Source: Phyto melanocephala (Eukaryota > Arthropoda > Insecta > Diptera > Rhinophoridae). Taken from it: a DNA stretch of 64,000 bases. Position 1 is the first letter of the stretch. The number at the start of each line of letters is the position of its first letter. The notes under the pieces were generated by a model. The model was not told the DNA's origin. It did no database searches and worked only from the letters and a program-made list of their open reading frames with translations. The stretch covers positions 126,566,833 to 126,630,832 of the forward strand of contig OW799233.1 of NCBI GenBank assembly GCA_941918925.1. The letters run 5' to 3'. Shown here piece after piece: positions 1-11,374 of the stretch. The position numbers and the translations under genes were made by a program.

Positions 1-1096
1 TGCGTTTTTCTGCATGAATACATTCACATAAATTTGCAAGTTGGCTAAAATCTGTGTGGTTGTGACTATAGCAGTGTGAGTGGGTGGTTTTATGTTGTCA
101 CTGTCGTCACTATGACGTCAACTGTCATTTTCTGTAATTTTTCCATTCTTTCTTTAAGTTTTCTTCTTCTTTATTCACAGTTTGGTGTCTGCTACGCAAT
201 TTGCCTTTTTTTAACTTAATTTTATATAAATTTTTATGAGATCTCGTTTGTGTTGGTAGATGTCTGTGTGTATGAATATATATCCATTAGCCATTACTGC
301 TCGTATAGGTGTATTTCTATAGGTAAATGAATACGTACATACATATGTTTATGTATGGGGGGGGGTGAACTTTGGTGTTAATGAATTGAAATTTTAAATT
401 GCCTGAGTAATGATTGCCAACATGCAAAGGGTTGGCATTTACAAACAACAGCGACTACAACAAGCAAACAAACAAACAAACAAACCAAAAAAAGGTTTGG
501 TATCATGTTCTTGTTTCTTTTTGCTTCTTTTTTTAGCTTTATCCTTTATTCGAGTTGATTTCTCCTTTTTGATAGAGAACTAAAGCAGGTTATGGATTTT
601 TTGGGACCTCAATATAAAGAGCAAAAACGTTCGTTTTCACATGAGTGTTTGTATAGAAAACAATTTTAATATTTCTCTTAGTCCTTATAAATTTAATTAA
701 AAATTACTGATATATATTTCTTATAATTACAATTAGCCAAAGTTTTGATCACTTCTTAAAAAAAAACACAAAGAAAAAAATATCTTAAGGAAACATCCGA
801 AGGTTTAACAAAGGGTTGAAAAAGATGTCGTTAGATAACTTGATAAAATAAATTTAAAAAAAATGAAACGTTATTAAAAAGTAAAAAAAAAATAATTAAA
901 ATATTTTTGTCACAAAAAAAAACGTTGCTTGTAATTTTAAATGTATTAAAAGGAAGGGTAGTATTTATTATACACATTTTAACTACTGGTAAACAATTTG
1001 TTTACTAAAACCAATACAGGTACACACAGTGGGCATCTTTATAAGTTAAATGACAAAATTACGACAAATCTTATCTGCAATGGCATAAGACATATG
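1..1096. other. No gene identified; AT-rich DNA with a short microsatellite
   Basis: No coding similarity is visible. The stretch holds a run of G at about 358-365, a (CAAA)n tract at 464-484 and long A runs after 760. A palindromic TGACGTCA (CRE-type) site lies at 113-120 but nothing around it marks a promoter. Confidence 0.5.
464..484. repeat. (CAAA)n microsatellite
   Basis: About five tandem CAAA units are directly visible, following a CAA-rich stretch. Confidence 0.9.
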
Positions 1097-1700
1097 AAAA
1101 GGTGGTTAAATTTTAAGGGCCGAAGTTGAGTGTGAACCTCACCTAAACGACATGTTTTTTCTGCATTTCATTTGACATTTCTCAATTTCAGACTAAATCA
1201 AATTGAACCATGGAAAGGTACACAATGGAGCAACGCCTAAAAGTTATTATAAAAATTGGCGTTCAAATCAAAATGCATTTCGTGCACTTCGTGATTCTTT
1301 TGGTCAACAAATTCGTTCAAATACGTCCACAATCGGGAGAATTGTGAAAAACGTTTAAATTTCAGCAAAGCAGGTCTGTATGAAATGTGAAAACATTTAT
1401 GAATGCCATCTAAGTTCGTTGAATGGAAAAAATTGCTGTTTTTCGCGATAGTGTGGCAAAAGAGCAGTCAACCTCGACTCATCATCGTGCCCAACAATTT
1501 AACATCAATATTGTCATTGAAAATTTGGACCATCGGACAGAGATGTGCCGTCGAGGTAGCGGCGGCCATTTGGCTGATATATTGTTCCATACAGAATTGA
1601 ACCATACCATTATTATCATAATAAAAATATATAACAATAATTTCCTAAATAACATGTTTTATGCAAAATCAACATCGACCCTTAAAATTTAACCACCCTT
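1097..1700 (+). mobile_element. Mariner-derived MITE, family M1, copy 1
   Basis: The ends are inverted copies of GGTGGTTAAATTTTAAGG, and the right end abuts a TA. Inside are two pieces of an IS630-Tc1-mariner transposase. The N-terminal piece (about 1210-1355) reads MERYTMEQRLKV and then, in another frame, NQNAFRALRDSFGQ, the helix-turn-helix region of the mariner type whose full-length members end in GGHLADIxFHT. The C-terminal piece (about 1520-1600) reads VIENLDHR and ends SGGHLADILFHTE. Everything between, including all three catalytic acidic residues, is missing, and the N-terminal part has frameshifts and stops. It cannot encode transposase and must have been moved by one supplied elsewhere. 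The same deletion occurs in the copy at 14223-15204; a further-shortened copy is at 48278-48801. Confidence 0.85.
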
Positions 1701-1702
1701 TA

Positions 1703-2793
1703 CATTTAAGAATTAAAATAAGTGACTTTAAGTCGTGTTATTACTGCACAAAGGATTACTTGCTCCTTAAAGTGTTTTTGCATTTGGCAAACATTTGACG
1801 AAGTAGACGTGACCACTAAAATGCATTCTGCTAATTTAATTCAAAGTTTTAGGAACTTAAAACAGTGAAAATATAAATTATATAAATATATTTGGAATAT
1901 ATTTGCTTTAAAAAAAATTACATAAAGTTAAATAAATATTTGACTAAAAAATCGTTATCCTAGTTTATGCAAAGCTTTTAAATTTTCCACCTTATATTGA
2001 AGTAAATCGTCGCAATATTAACTCAATCCTGGACAAGACGCAATATGACGACAAATTTTAAGTCAAATATTGCGGCAGGACGGCACATTTCTTTATTTCA
2101 TTTATTAAAAGGGGACGGTGAATACCATAACAAGCTTATTGCTAAATTACGGTTTGCTTATAAATAAAAGTGTCCTAATAACTGTTCTTCAATGGATCAT
2201 AGAAGAGAAACAATTTTCTAAATATACGTTGTGTTTAAATACACATCAGTAGAAGCCAGACAGGAAAACCGATAAATTTTTAAAACATTTTGCGAATTTG
2301 TTCAGCTAGATGATTCAAGTTTTCAATAGTAGAAGGAAGTAGATGTCGTATTAAATTAAGCTGCTTGTGTTGTGAAATTTTGCATCAAAAATTAATAGTT
2401 ACAGTAATCAGAGAGATATAATTTGGTGCCCATTTCATTAAGTTAATTCTGGCGAAGAATATTTATTTAATCCTGTTAGCGATGTCGATTAGTATGGCAG
2501 ATATTCATTGAAAAAACTTCTGCAAATTCCAGGTGAAGATGAAAAACCTTCTCGAGTTACGTAAGATCAAAATAGTATGGGATTATTTAGTCAAATGGTG
2601 ATTATGGTAATATTAGTTCATACTCATAACAACACGATAATCCTCGTCCAGAGATGGCATCTGAATAGCAGTGTCTAGAGCATACCACAGCAATACCTCA
2701 CATTTATTTCAATTCAGCAAACTGTAGTGTCAAAACCAATGTTTGAGAGAATTGTACTCCAAGGAATATTTTTCAAGAACTTTTACATCGAAC
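1703..2793. other. No gene identified
   Basis: AT-rich. A short stretch around 2450-2565 gives broken peptide (for example SLKKLLQIPGEDEKPSRVT) that looks once-coding, but I do not recognise a family. Confidence 0.4.
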
Positions 2794-2801
2794 ATACATA
2801 C

Positions 2802-3008
2802 CAAGGCATATTTATTCATCAGGTACTCTTGATTCGTCAGCTGATTATTTTTTTATTACTTATTTTTAATTTCAGCTGTCATAATACATAAATAAAAAAC
2901 AATTTTCTCTCTTTTCTAATTATTTTCAAATGTCAAACTTCATATATAAAAAATATGAACAAAAAATTCTCTCCGAACTGCATTTACCTGGTGAATAAAT
3001 ATGCCTTG
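2802..3008. mobile_element. hAT-type MITE (family C1), copy 1, with perfect 8-bp TSD
   Basis: The 207-bp element starts CAAGGCATATTTATTC and ends with its inverted copy. It is flanked on both sides by ATACATAC (2794-2801 and 3009-3016), a perfect 8-bp target-site duplication. An 8-bp duplication and a terminus of form CA(A/G)NG are the standard marks of the hAT superfamily. It has no coding capacity. Related copies are at 18472-18680 (duplication matching at 6 of 8 positions) and 6565-6709 (degraded). Confidence 0.9.
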
Positions 3009-3016
3009 ATACATAC

Positions 3017-3983
3017 ATAAATATAAAATTGGTAAGCTCAATTTAATCTATGCATGAATATTTGAAACTGGTAATAGGAAGAAAAAGACAACAGTGCAAG
3101 AAGCAAAGACCCATAAATGATATCATATAGATTCAAAATATGTCAAAATAAACTTGCCTTTTGCCTTAGAAAATTCTATGCATTTTTTTTAAATATGTTT
3201 TTGACATTAATATTTTTAAATTTTTTTTAATTTATCTTTTCTGTCACATGACGTAAAATTCAAACAGTTGGGTTGGTCATGATAGCATAACTTGTGAACA
3301 CGGGATTAACCTTAGCGGTAACGGTATTTTTCGAAAACCAAGTTGTTACAAAACTTCACATAATTAAATTTTCTTCTAAATTCTAATAACTTTTCCCCGA
3401 TGAAGGTCAAAAACCTCTGTCATTAGTAAACTTGTGTTTAACTTGTGTTTTCTTTAATTTTCATAATTTATTATGGTTTTAAAACTTGTTAATAAATAAC
3501 TTTTCTCTGATTCCGGCTTAATTATCTTTAGTCGTTCCCAATATATAACAGGTCATGCTCTACAAAGAGGTCATGCATTATGCCATAGTTTACTTCAGTT
3601 CTGCCAAATATGTTGAAATTAATAAAACTCTTAATGAAATTCTACCTCACTTGTAAATACTCTACAGGAATTTCGACCAACCATGGTAAAGTAAGAGCAT
3701 GAATATACTTTAGATTTAGATCTTATGCCATAAATTTTTTGAATTTTATCTTCTGTTGACTACAAAATTCCTGAACCAATTGTATGACCAACTTACTGTA
3801 AAAATCCTACTGTGATAGTGGATAAACACTAACTGATGGAGAACACACGATAATGTTGATTGTGGTATGGCAATATCTCTTAGGATACCGGATTACTGCA
3901 GCGTAATATAGACCAAGTTAGTGGCTATAAAGACAACCATAGAAAGAATTTACAGTCTCGGGATATTGAGCGGCGATACTCAC
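3017..3983. other. No gene identified
   Basis: AT-rich DNA between a MITE and a LINE relic. The last part (about 3840-3983) may be upstream sequence of that LINE, but I cannot read a convincing peptide there. Confidence 0.4.
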
Positions 3984-4157
3984 ATATATACTAAGAGAAA
4001 GGCAGGTATTAGGTCCCTAGGTAATATGTATAACACATCGAAAACCTACCACAAATACCAAGCGTCTCTGGTATAAATAGCAAGATATTTATTGGTTACC
4101 GTTATATATGTTTCTGGACATGGTAATACAGCTGGCGCGCTTGCAAAAGCCGGTATG
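3984..4157 (+). pseudogene. LINE RNase H domain relic
   Basis: One frame with a single stop reads IYTKRKAGIRSLGNMYNTSK, continues through a SL motif, and ends VTVIYVSGHGNTAGALAKAG. This resembles the second half of the RNase H domain of non-LTR retrotransposons (patterns of the type YSDSQAAIRSL and VPGHxxIxGNxxADxLAxxG), with the first Asp of the DSQ motif and the final Asp lost. No reverse transcriptase remains beside it. It is a short dead fragment, and the clade cannot be assigned. Confidence 0.55.
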
Positions 4158-4394
4158 TACCACCATAGGTTTAATCGAATTCAGACTCTATTTGTTCTCC
4201 ACTTTCGAATGCACATTAGGTCAAATAACATTATAAGAGTAATCGAAACAGTTATTATATGAATTATATAATTATGGATGGTTCCAATAAAAAATAGAAT
4301 TTAACCCATAAGTGACCAAAAATTAACCCTCTGGCACCCATTAATTTAAACACAGTGTATAGAATTAATTAATTTGTTTTTTAATACAAAAGAA

Positions 4395-5380
4395 TATTTA
4401 TTAATTGTTTATATCCAATTCACTTTGTAAAATTAATTCAAAGGAGGCTTCTTCACTTTCATTATTTTCGTTGTCTTGTTCGTTATGGTGAAGTTCTTCT
4501 GTTGGTTCGCAGCAACATAATAGTTCAATTACTTCAGGTCGTAACGTGGAACGTGTTCTTATTTGAATGCGTCTGTTTAAAAATGTTGTGGAAATGAATG
4601 GATCTGAAGTATCCATAGCCCTATTAAATACTATTATTGGTGAGGGTGTTTCTACGCGCGTGATGTAGGTGATCGGCCTTGTATATTTTATGACGAGATT
4701 CAGCAGCACCTTCTTCAAAAAATCCAATTGGAAGTGGAGCATTTTCTATTATTTGCTTTGAGTGTATTAACATTTTGTGAACCGTAGAAGTCATTGGCAA
4801 CCAATGATTTCGCTCCTGAAAAAGTTTTGCTGTTTCAAAACAATATAATTCAAATTTATTTCGAACTGACAGGATAAACAAATCAGTATTATTTTCAACC
4901 TAAATATAATATCCTTATCTACACCAGTTATTTCTGAAAAAAATTCATGTTCAGCGAAAGCTCGGCGAGCAGTGTTTCCGTCGTTAGTAGATCCTGATCC
5001 ACCTATTCTGGGCATATCCACGCGAAGTCCGAGTTTTTTCCAAAAATCGTTTTGTATGTCAGTTTTTCTTTTCAATACAATTGACTTGTCAGCTCCTCGT
5101 ATTTGCCATTTGCTCCTCGTATCAGCATTTAGGCATGCCTGGTGTTGGTTTTTGAATACATTTGTCTTTATATGACACTTTTTTCACTTTTGTTCTAGTT
5201 TCACGCAAAACAAATTAATTTTTTTGGTAATTTGTTTCACCATTTCATCAGAAATTAACGACGTTTCAAGTTTGTCATATACGTGTTTCAAAACGGCATC
5301 AACTTTTTGTTTTTTTGTTCTTTCCTTTCGCCATACTTCAAAAAGATCAATCTTTTTTATACAGAGGTTACCTAACAAAA
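4395..5380 (-). pseudogene. Transib-type (RAG1-related) transposase relic
   Basis: Read on the minus strand from 5380 to 4395, several frames together give a recognisable C-terminal transposase half. About 5075-4890 reads DFWKKLGLRVDM and then SGSTNDGNTARRAF; this parallels the Transib motif NDGNTARR and the RAG1 core segment MNGNFARKL. About 4870-4680 reads STVHKMLIHSKQII, then PLPIGFFEEGAAESRHK and HHARR, matching the RAG1 block FHKTLAHVPEII followed by SEGNESGNK. The Glu in AAES aligns with the catalytic Glu of RAG1 (E962 in mouse). The next frame continues AMDTSDPFIS, like the Transib SSDP motif. At least one frame change, a stop after the ITGVD segment and a missing N-terminal half (with the first catalytic residues) make it non-functional. 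No convincing terminal repeats were found. Family assignment is from memory of motifs. Confidence 0.7.
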
Positions 5381-6564
5381 AGAGGCATTACTCGCAAAAC
5401 ACAAAAAATCGCAATTTTTGATAAATACCAAATAAGTCACTAGATAATATTCTAATTATTTTGTGCAATTTGAGAGTGGAGAAATGGGGTATATTTTTTT
5501 AAAAGCTTTCAGAAAATTAAATTTTATAAAAATTTAACTATTTATAGATGTTTACGCTAATGAGGTATTTATTAAGTATAGCGACATATATATAAAACAT
5601 TTAAAATTAAAAATATATCTACTTTCTTGGCCCTTCCTTTTCCATTTTACTCAAATAAATTATCACAAACACAGTCCGAGATATACGCACTTAAAGTTGA
5701 CCACGCACTACTTAACTTAGGAACACAATTATAGAAAAAATTTAATCAGTTGACTTCGACACGCCGCTGTATAACGGTTATTAATATTTAGTCAAAACAA
5801 AAATCACTTTTTTTATTCTGAAGTCTTTAGAATTAAAAAAAACAACAACAACAATAGTAAAACTGCAAGTTGATTTTTGGACTTTCGCACAGAAAAATGT
5901 GTCGTTTGACCTAAAGTGGAATGGTAAACGAAGATCTCGCACGAAATTTATTTGATTGCTAAAAATAGCAGAAGGAACCTGCCTGTAATGAAACCGAAAA
6001 AAATCTAACTCAACATGGACAAAATGCGATTTACCGTAGAACTGCCTGAAATTATATAAGAAACATAAATACTGGGCACTGGACTCTAGACACAAATACC
6101 AACAGATTAAGTATTACCTATAATGCCTTCAGAAGTATTTGTTATGACTGAATATCAATGAGTATGAGTATCCCCTCTGTCACTATTTGACATTTGGGGA
6201 CCTAAAATGACATCTTCTAAGTCAACATATATTTCATGCACACCTTTTTAAATGAAACAGAGTGGCTGTAGAATGAATGCTGCTAAAACATTTAAACGAA
6301 TGGTACGTTGAAACAACGAGACTCACAGAGATCTCAAGTGATTTACGCACTCAGGACGCTTCCGAACTAGGCTAAATTAACTTTACCGTAGCAGTTCTAA
6401 GTTTAGTCGATGCTGTTACTTCCTCTAGTCATGCTATGACTTTTATTTTAGCGTGTACGTTAGATCATAACAGTTACCTTCGATTATAAATATTTTTACA
6501 AAAAAGTAAATAAAAATAAAATTCCCAACGAAACCTTAAATTTTTTCAAATCAACTACTAATAA
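5381..6564. other. No gene identified
   Basis: No recognisable coding or repeat structure. A moderately less AT-rich patch at about 6290-6480 is not matched elsewhere in the window. Confidence 0.4.
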
Positions 6565-6709
6565 CAAGGCAAACTTGTTCGTCAAATAGCCTTGATTCGC
6601 CAGCTGTTAATAAATTTTTCTTCACTTACATTAAACTTCAGTTGTCAAAGTCCGTAGAAAAAAACACAATCTCCGAATTTTGATTACTTTATAAAATAAA
6701 TATGCCCTG
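6565..6709. mobile_element. hAT-type MITE (family C1), degraded copy 3
   Basis: It starts CAAGGCAAACTTGTTCGTC and continues CCTTGATTCGCCAGCTG, parallel to the copies at 2802 and 18472, and ends AATAAATATGCCCTG. The interior is shortened to 145 bp and no flanking duplication remains. Confidence 0.7.
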
Positions 6710-7052
6710 TACTTGAAGGCTTATATTCATTTAAAAATAAAATGTATTTGAAATCTTCTTATCCTAAGAAATATTTTTATGAAATATTTGCAATAACATA
6801 CATTTCAAACTAATTCTATATTTTATTAATATGGAGGGTAGACTACAGATATTAGTAAAATAGTTTAATATTATAAAGCTTACTTGAAAAGCTTCCGGAA
6901 AATATTAGCTTAAAGTCTTATGCACTACAATTTTATTTTTTTTTTAATTATCTACAAAGCATGCAAACAAATGTGAGATATTTTTCATATAAATGTTTAC
7001 GTACATATTAATAACTGTAATCTTTGATGAACACTTTCACATTGATATTATT
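6710..7052. other. No gene identified
   Basis: AT-rich sequence without recognised features. Confidence 0.4.
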
Positions 7053-7420
7053 TTATACCCTTCACGTGTAGTGCCATGGGTACATATAGCTTTGTCATTC
7101 AGTTCGTAATTTTGAGCCCATTAAGTATATATTTTTTGAAAGTTTACTGGAGTCGACTAAGAAATGTCCCTCTGTTCATTTGTTGGTTTGAAAAAATTTT
7201 TAGAAGCCTCCAAATTTTGCAAAGGGCTGTATGTGGTATCAAAATTTTGGAAATATTTATTAGGAAACGAATCGATTGTGAAGTCCAGAACAAACGCCTT
7301 ATAATTATCTGAGACATGGGTGCTTATTTGTACAACTGCCTCTGTTTATACCCTTCACGCGACCGTGTAAAAGTAAAAGTGAAGGGTATATTCAAATTCG
7401 GCACGGCCGCATATAGCATT
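7053..7420 (-). repeat. mini-me / Helentron-type dispersed repeat, short copy
   Basis: The left end begins TTATACCCTTCACG and the + strand soon shows GCTTTGTCATTC and CATTAAGTATATATT, the reverse of the box shared by all the longer copies. The right end has a clean 12-bp inverted repeat, TATACCCTTCAC at 7347-7358 and GTGAAGGGTATA at 7379-7390, followed by the GC-rich palindrome ATTCGGCACGGCCG. Strand is given relative to the direction in which the GAC-rich microsatellite precedes the TA-rich box. Confidence 0.75.
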
Positions 7421-9144
7421 ATTGTTTTTTTACTAGTACTCTAGCTATAGTCTTGCTACAACTAGATGTATGCATGTCCCAAAATTTAACTAAAAAATGT
7501 AGACGGCCTCACGTTTTCTTTACGTCTGTGTAGAAACATGCCTGTTGTCAAAGTGTCATTAATTTTATTAATCGATTATTTATATTAAAAAACTTATTTT
7601 TAGCCAATGATATTTTATCACGAAAATAGATTGTGATGTGTTCACTAAACATTTGCTTATGGTGGGCTCGCGTTAGTATTCTATTTTTACTCTATATTCT
7701 TAGTAATATGTTCGATGTATTTTATACCTATCGCTAAATAGATCTTTTATAAATAACCGATTCAAAGAAGTTTATCATTCCAAAATATAATACAAAAATC
7801 ATATTCAAGAATTATTAACTTACAAAATATATACGATGTATATATATTTTGGATACTTCTGACTTACTCTGTGTATTAAGATACTTGTGTCCCTCTTTGT
7901 TCTATCTGTTTGTTAGTAAGCTTTAGGAGGAACATGCTTTAAATTACTTAATATGAAATAGTTATAACCTGCGACAACAACAAAAAGATATACCATATTA
8001 GGTAAATAATTATTTAGTACAAGCTGTCATGTAAAGTCCACTTTTGAATGTTAACAAAACATAAGTTTCGGCTAAAAATTAGTTTAAAAAAAAATAAAAT
8101 ATAAAAAGTAAAATAAAAATAAAATATTGTAATTTTGTAATGTTGTAATGTTGTGTAGGGTTTTTTGTAGTCGGTCTTGGACGTATTTTATTTAATGCAA
8201 ATCAGATATTATTCCCATATTTCCTCAACAAGAACTGAAGGAATCGCATATTAAAGTTAGAATACAATTCTTACTCCACCTTAATACAAACTCATCCATA
8301 AGTTCACAATGAAGCAAAGAACAAACACTATCATAACGTGTCTTAAGGTAATTCCTCATTGCAGGCACCTTGCGTGTTTAAACTAACACCAAACGACAAC
8401 AATGAAAAACAAGAAATAACAACAGTTAAAGCAACAATATACCAACCAGCACCTCCGCCACCATAAACACAACAACAGCTGCAACAAATGGAGAAACAAA
8501 ACGGAAAAAATCAACTACTATAGCAACAACGCCAACTTTTGTTACTCGATAAGAAACGAGTATAAGAAACAAGGGACCTACTGCAATAAGTCGACCAAAA
8601 GAAATTCAAGTTACAAATTAACTTTAGTCTGTTTTCCTGTCATTTCAACCTTCTTAAAGTTCGAACTATAAATTAATCAATAAATAAATAAAATTAAACA
8701 GTTATTCATGGGAAATGAAAATCCTTTTTAAGTAATTTATTTATTAGTGTCTGGGTATAATATTAAGGAAATTGAATGTGAAGAAGGACAAAGAGAGGAA
8801 ATAACTTGGTATTTAAAATATCGTTTTGTTTAGAAATATCTACTGCTGGAAGAATTAATTAAATATAGTGAAGAATCGGTATGTATATTACGTAGATATT
8901 GATTATAATTTTTGCAAAATTAATTTGGGTAGAAGCAGAGAAATTTTTTTACAGATATTTTACAACTTCAAAACAGTAAAGCTTAGTTGATATGTTTTTT
9001 TTTTTTTTTTGTAACTATAAAAAAACAAATAGAGCAAGTATTGATAAAAAAAAATCAAAAAAGGTACAATATGGTTTAAAACTACTTTTCGATGTCAGAC
9101 TATAAATGTGTTCACCTAGAGACAATAAAAATTAAAATCATCTG
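7421..9144. other. No gene identified; CAA-rich tract near 8390-8600
   Basis: Mostly AT-rich. From about 8390 to 8600 the base composition changes to CAA/CCG-rich (for example CAACAGCTGCAACAAATGG near 8470), as in many fly 5' untranslated regions or polyglutamine-coding stretches, but stops occur in every frame I checked. Runs of A and T surround 9000-9060. Confidence 0.4.
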
Positions 9145-9159
9145 TATATATAATAATAT
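9145..9159. repeat. Left target-site duplication of the LOA-type LINE
   Basis: TATATATAATAATAT is identical to 11395-11409. Confidence 0.9.
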
Positions 9160-11242
9160 AAGCTTAACATCATTCTTATTGAAAACCATGGAGCGTATCG
9201 TCGATGGAATGGTCAGAAGACGATTACCAGGCGATTCAATGAGATTTGGACAACACGCCTATATCAAGGGCAGATCTACTGAGACTGCTCTTCAGGAGGT
9301 TGTTTATCATATAGAGAGATCCTTCGACCTGGGTGTGTATACCATGGGCGTATTCATAGACATAGAAGGAGCTTTCAATAACGTAATGACCTCGAGTCTT
9401 ATCGGTTCCTTGGAAAACTTAGGGTTAAGCCATGTCTTAATTGCATGGATTAGCAATATGTTAAGGAACAGATGGATAAATTGTGAGGCAAATGGAGTAA
9501 GAAGAAGGGACAAAGTATGTCGAGGAACCCCGCAGGGAGGTATTTTATCTCCATTAATATGGGTAACTACCATACATAGTCTACTGAGGATTCTATCGAA
9601 CGAGGGATTCAAGCCTATCTGTTACGCAGATGATGTTGCGATACTGATCAGGGGGACGAATCCAAATTCTTTATGTATGAGAGCAATGGAGGCTTTGAAT
9701 ATATCATATAACTGGGCGAAGGAGCGAGGGCTCAATGTCAACCCGGAAAAGACTGAAATCTGTTTGTTTACGAGAAAGAGGAAGATACCGGTGCATAGCT
9801 ATCCCATCTTTCGGAATAAGACAATTAAGATTGATAAAAAGGTCAAATACCTAGGAATAGTACTTGATTGGAGACTATCCTGGAAGGACCACATTCAATG
9901 TAAAGTGGAGAGAGCTCAAAGAATATGGGCCCTCTGCAGAAGAGTGATTGGCTCAAAATGGGGCTTAAGCCCAAGGATGACACATTGGCTATATACGAGT
10001 GTACTGCGGCCTACAATTACGTACGCTTCGTTAGTATGGTGGACATCCTTAGAGAAGAAGGTGAATATAAAACCTCTTCAAAAGATTCAGAGACAGTGCT
10101 GCATTAGTATTTGCGGCGCCATGAGGACCACATCGACAATGGCCATTGAGAATATATTATCCATTTGGCCTATTGAGATACAGGTAAAATATGAAGCGGC
10201 CTTAGCTGCCACAAGATTAATGGCAATAGATGAGTGGCTTATAAGAGAACATAAGACCAGATACCAAAGAATAACGGATATCTTACCGATAGGAAATATT
10301 ACAGAATTAACATGTAATAAAATCCCGATGAGATATGAGAATATTAACTGCATCACCATTATACCGGAAGAGGGTGAATGGGATGAGATAATCAGGATGG
10401 GAAACACCCACGGAATCGATCTTTATACAGACGGTTCAAAGATTGGTGACCAAACTGGAATGGGCTTATACGACATAAGCCAAAATAGAGGCAAATACTT
10501 CCGTCTACCAGATCACAACACTATTTTTCAGGCTGAGATCATGGCGATTACGGAAGGAATTAAATGGATAAAGGAAACGAATAGCGAAACTCCGATTCGT
10601 ATCTTTACGGATAGCCAATCAGTGATTAAGACATTGAGAAAGGAGAAAGTTGAATCCCGGAACGTTTTGCAATGCAAGAGTGAGATAAACTCATATGCAA
10701 ATTGTGAACATCTGGAGATAATATGGATACCAAGCCATCACGGGCTGATCGGAAACGAGAAAGCCGACAAATTATCCAAAATGGGAGCTCTTTTGAGTAC
10801 TATAACTTTGGAGAACGCCAAACCCCTTAAACGATTTAAGGATGAACTTAAACGTTGGGCAATGGAAGAACATGTCAGAAAATGGCAAAGCACTGATGTC
10901 GGTAAGGTGACAAGAACACTCTGGGGTGACCCAAATCTTGGGAAGTCAAAGGAGATTTTGAGACTAAGTAGACCTACACTTAGGAAATTAACCGGTGTAA
11001 TTACAGGTCATACGGAGTTGAGAACTCATTTAGCACGTATGGGATTATCTGAGGAGACGACATGTAGAGCTTGTGAGGAAGAGGATGAGACCCTGGTACA
11101 CTACCTCTGTCATTGTCCTGCGTTTGGGCATATTAGACGCGAAAATTTTACAGTAGATAATATGCCGAACTTGGAATACCTGAGGAACTCGAACTGGAGA
11201 TCCATAAGGCGTTACATTGAGGGGACTGGTTTCTTGGACTAG
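9160..11242 (+). CDS. LINE ORF2 fragment: reverse transcriptase and RNase H (5' truncated)
   Basis: This is the C-terminal part of a retrotransposon polyprotein that would copy element RNA into DNA at a nicked target. The open frame continues upstream to an ATG at 9092, but that start lies in flanking DNA outside the duplication, so it is not native. In order: RT with the first catalytic Asp in GVFIDIEGAF, the GTPQGGILSPLIW block and the YADD box (CYADDVAIL); thumb region with KYLGIVLDWRLSW; RNase H with IDLYTDGS, the FQAE glutamate, FTDSQSV and the final GNEKADKLSK Asp; and a C-terminal cysteine/histidine motif CRAC...HYLCHC. All RT and RNase H catalytic residues are present and no stop interrupts about 690 codons. 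RNase H plus the YADD context points to the LOA/I/R1 group, with LOA most likely. It cannot act alone without endonuclease. Confidence 0.9.
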
Positions 11243-11374
11243 TCCGATATTTATGGGAAATTATGTTTATGGTTTTTTGTTTGGGAATTCCGTTTTCCAC
11301 ATGGAGCGCACAACATGCCAACTGGGCATAGGTGTATACCTGTCATGGGTTTGGGCTTTTATACCCCTCCTTTT

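Noticed and set aside
113..120. Perfect CRE palindrome TGACGTCA
   Set aside because: An isolated 8-mer without other promoter marks or an adjacent exon; chance occurrence cannot be excluded.
8390..8600. CAA-rich stretch as a polyglutamine-coding exon
   Set aside because: Stops interrupt all frames I examined; it may be untranslated sequence, but nothing proves it.
9092..9159. Upstream ATG and N-terminal extension of the long LINE reading frame
   Set aside because: These codons lie outside the 15-bp target duplication, so they are flanking DNA read through by chance.
9307..10407. Minus-strand frames opposite the LINE
   Set aside because: Shadows of the plus-strand RT/RNase H frame with no protein-like motifs.
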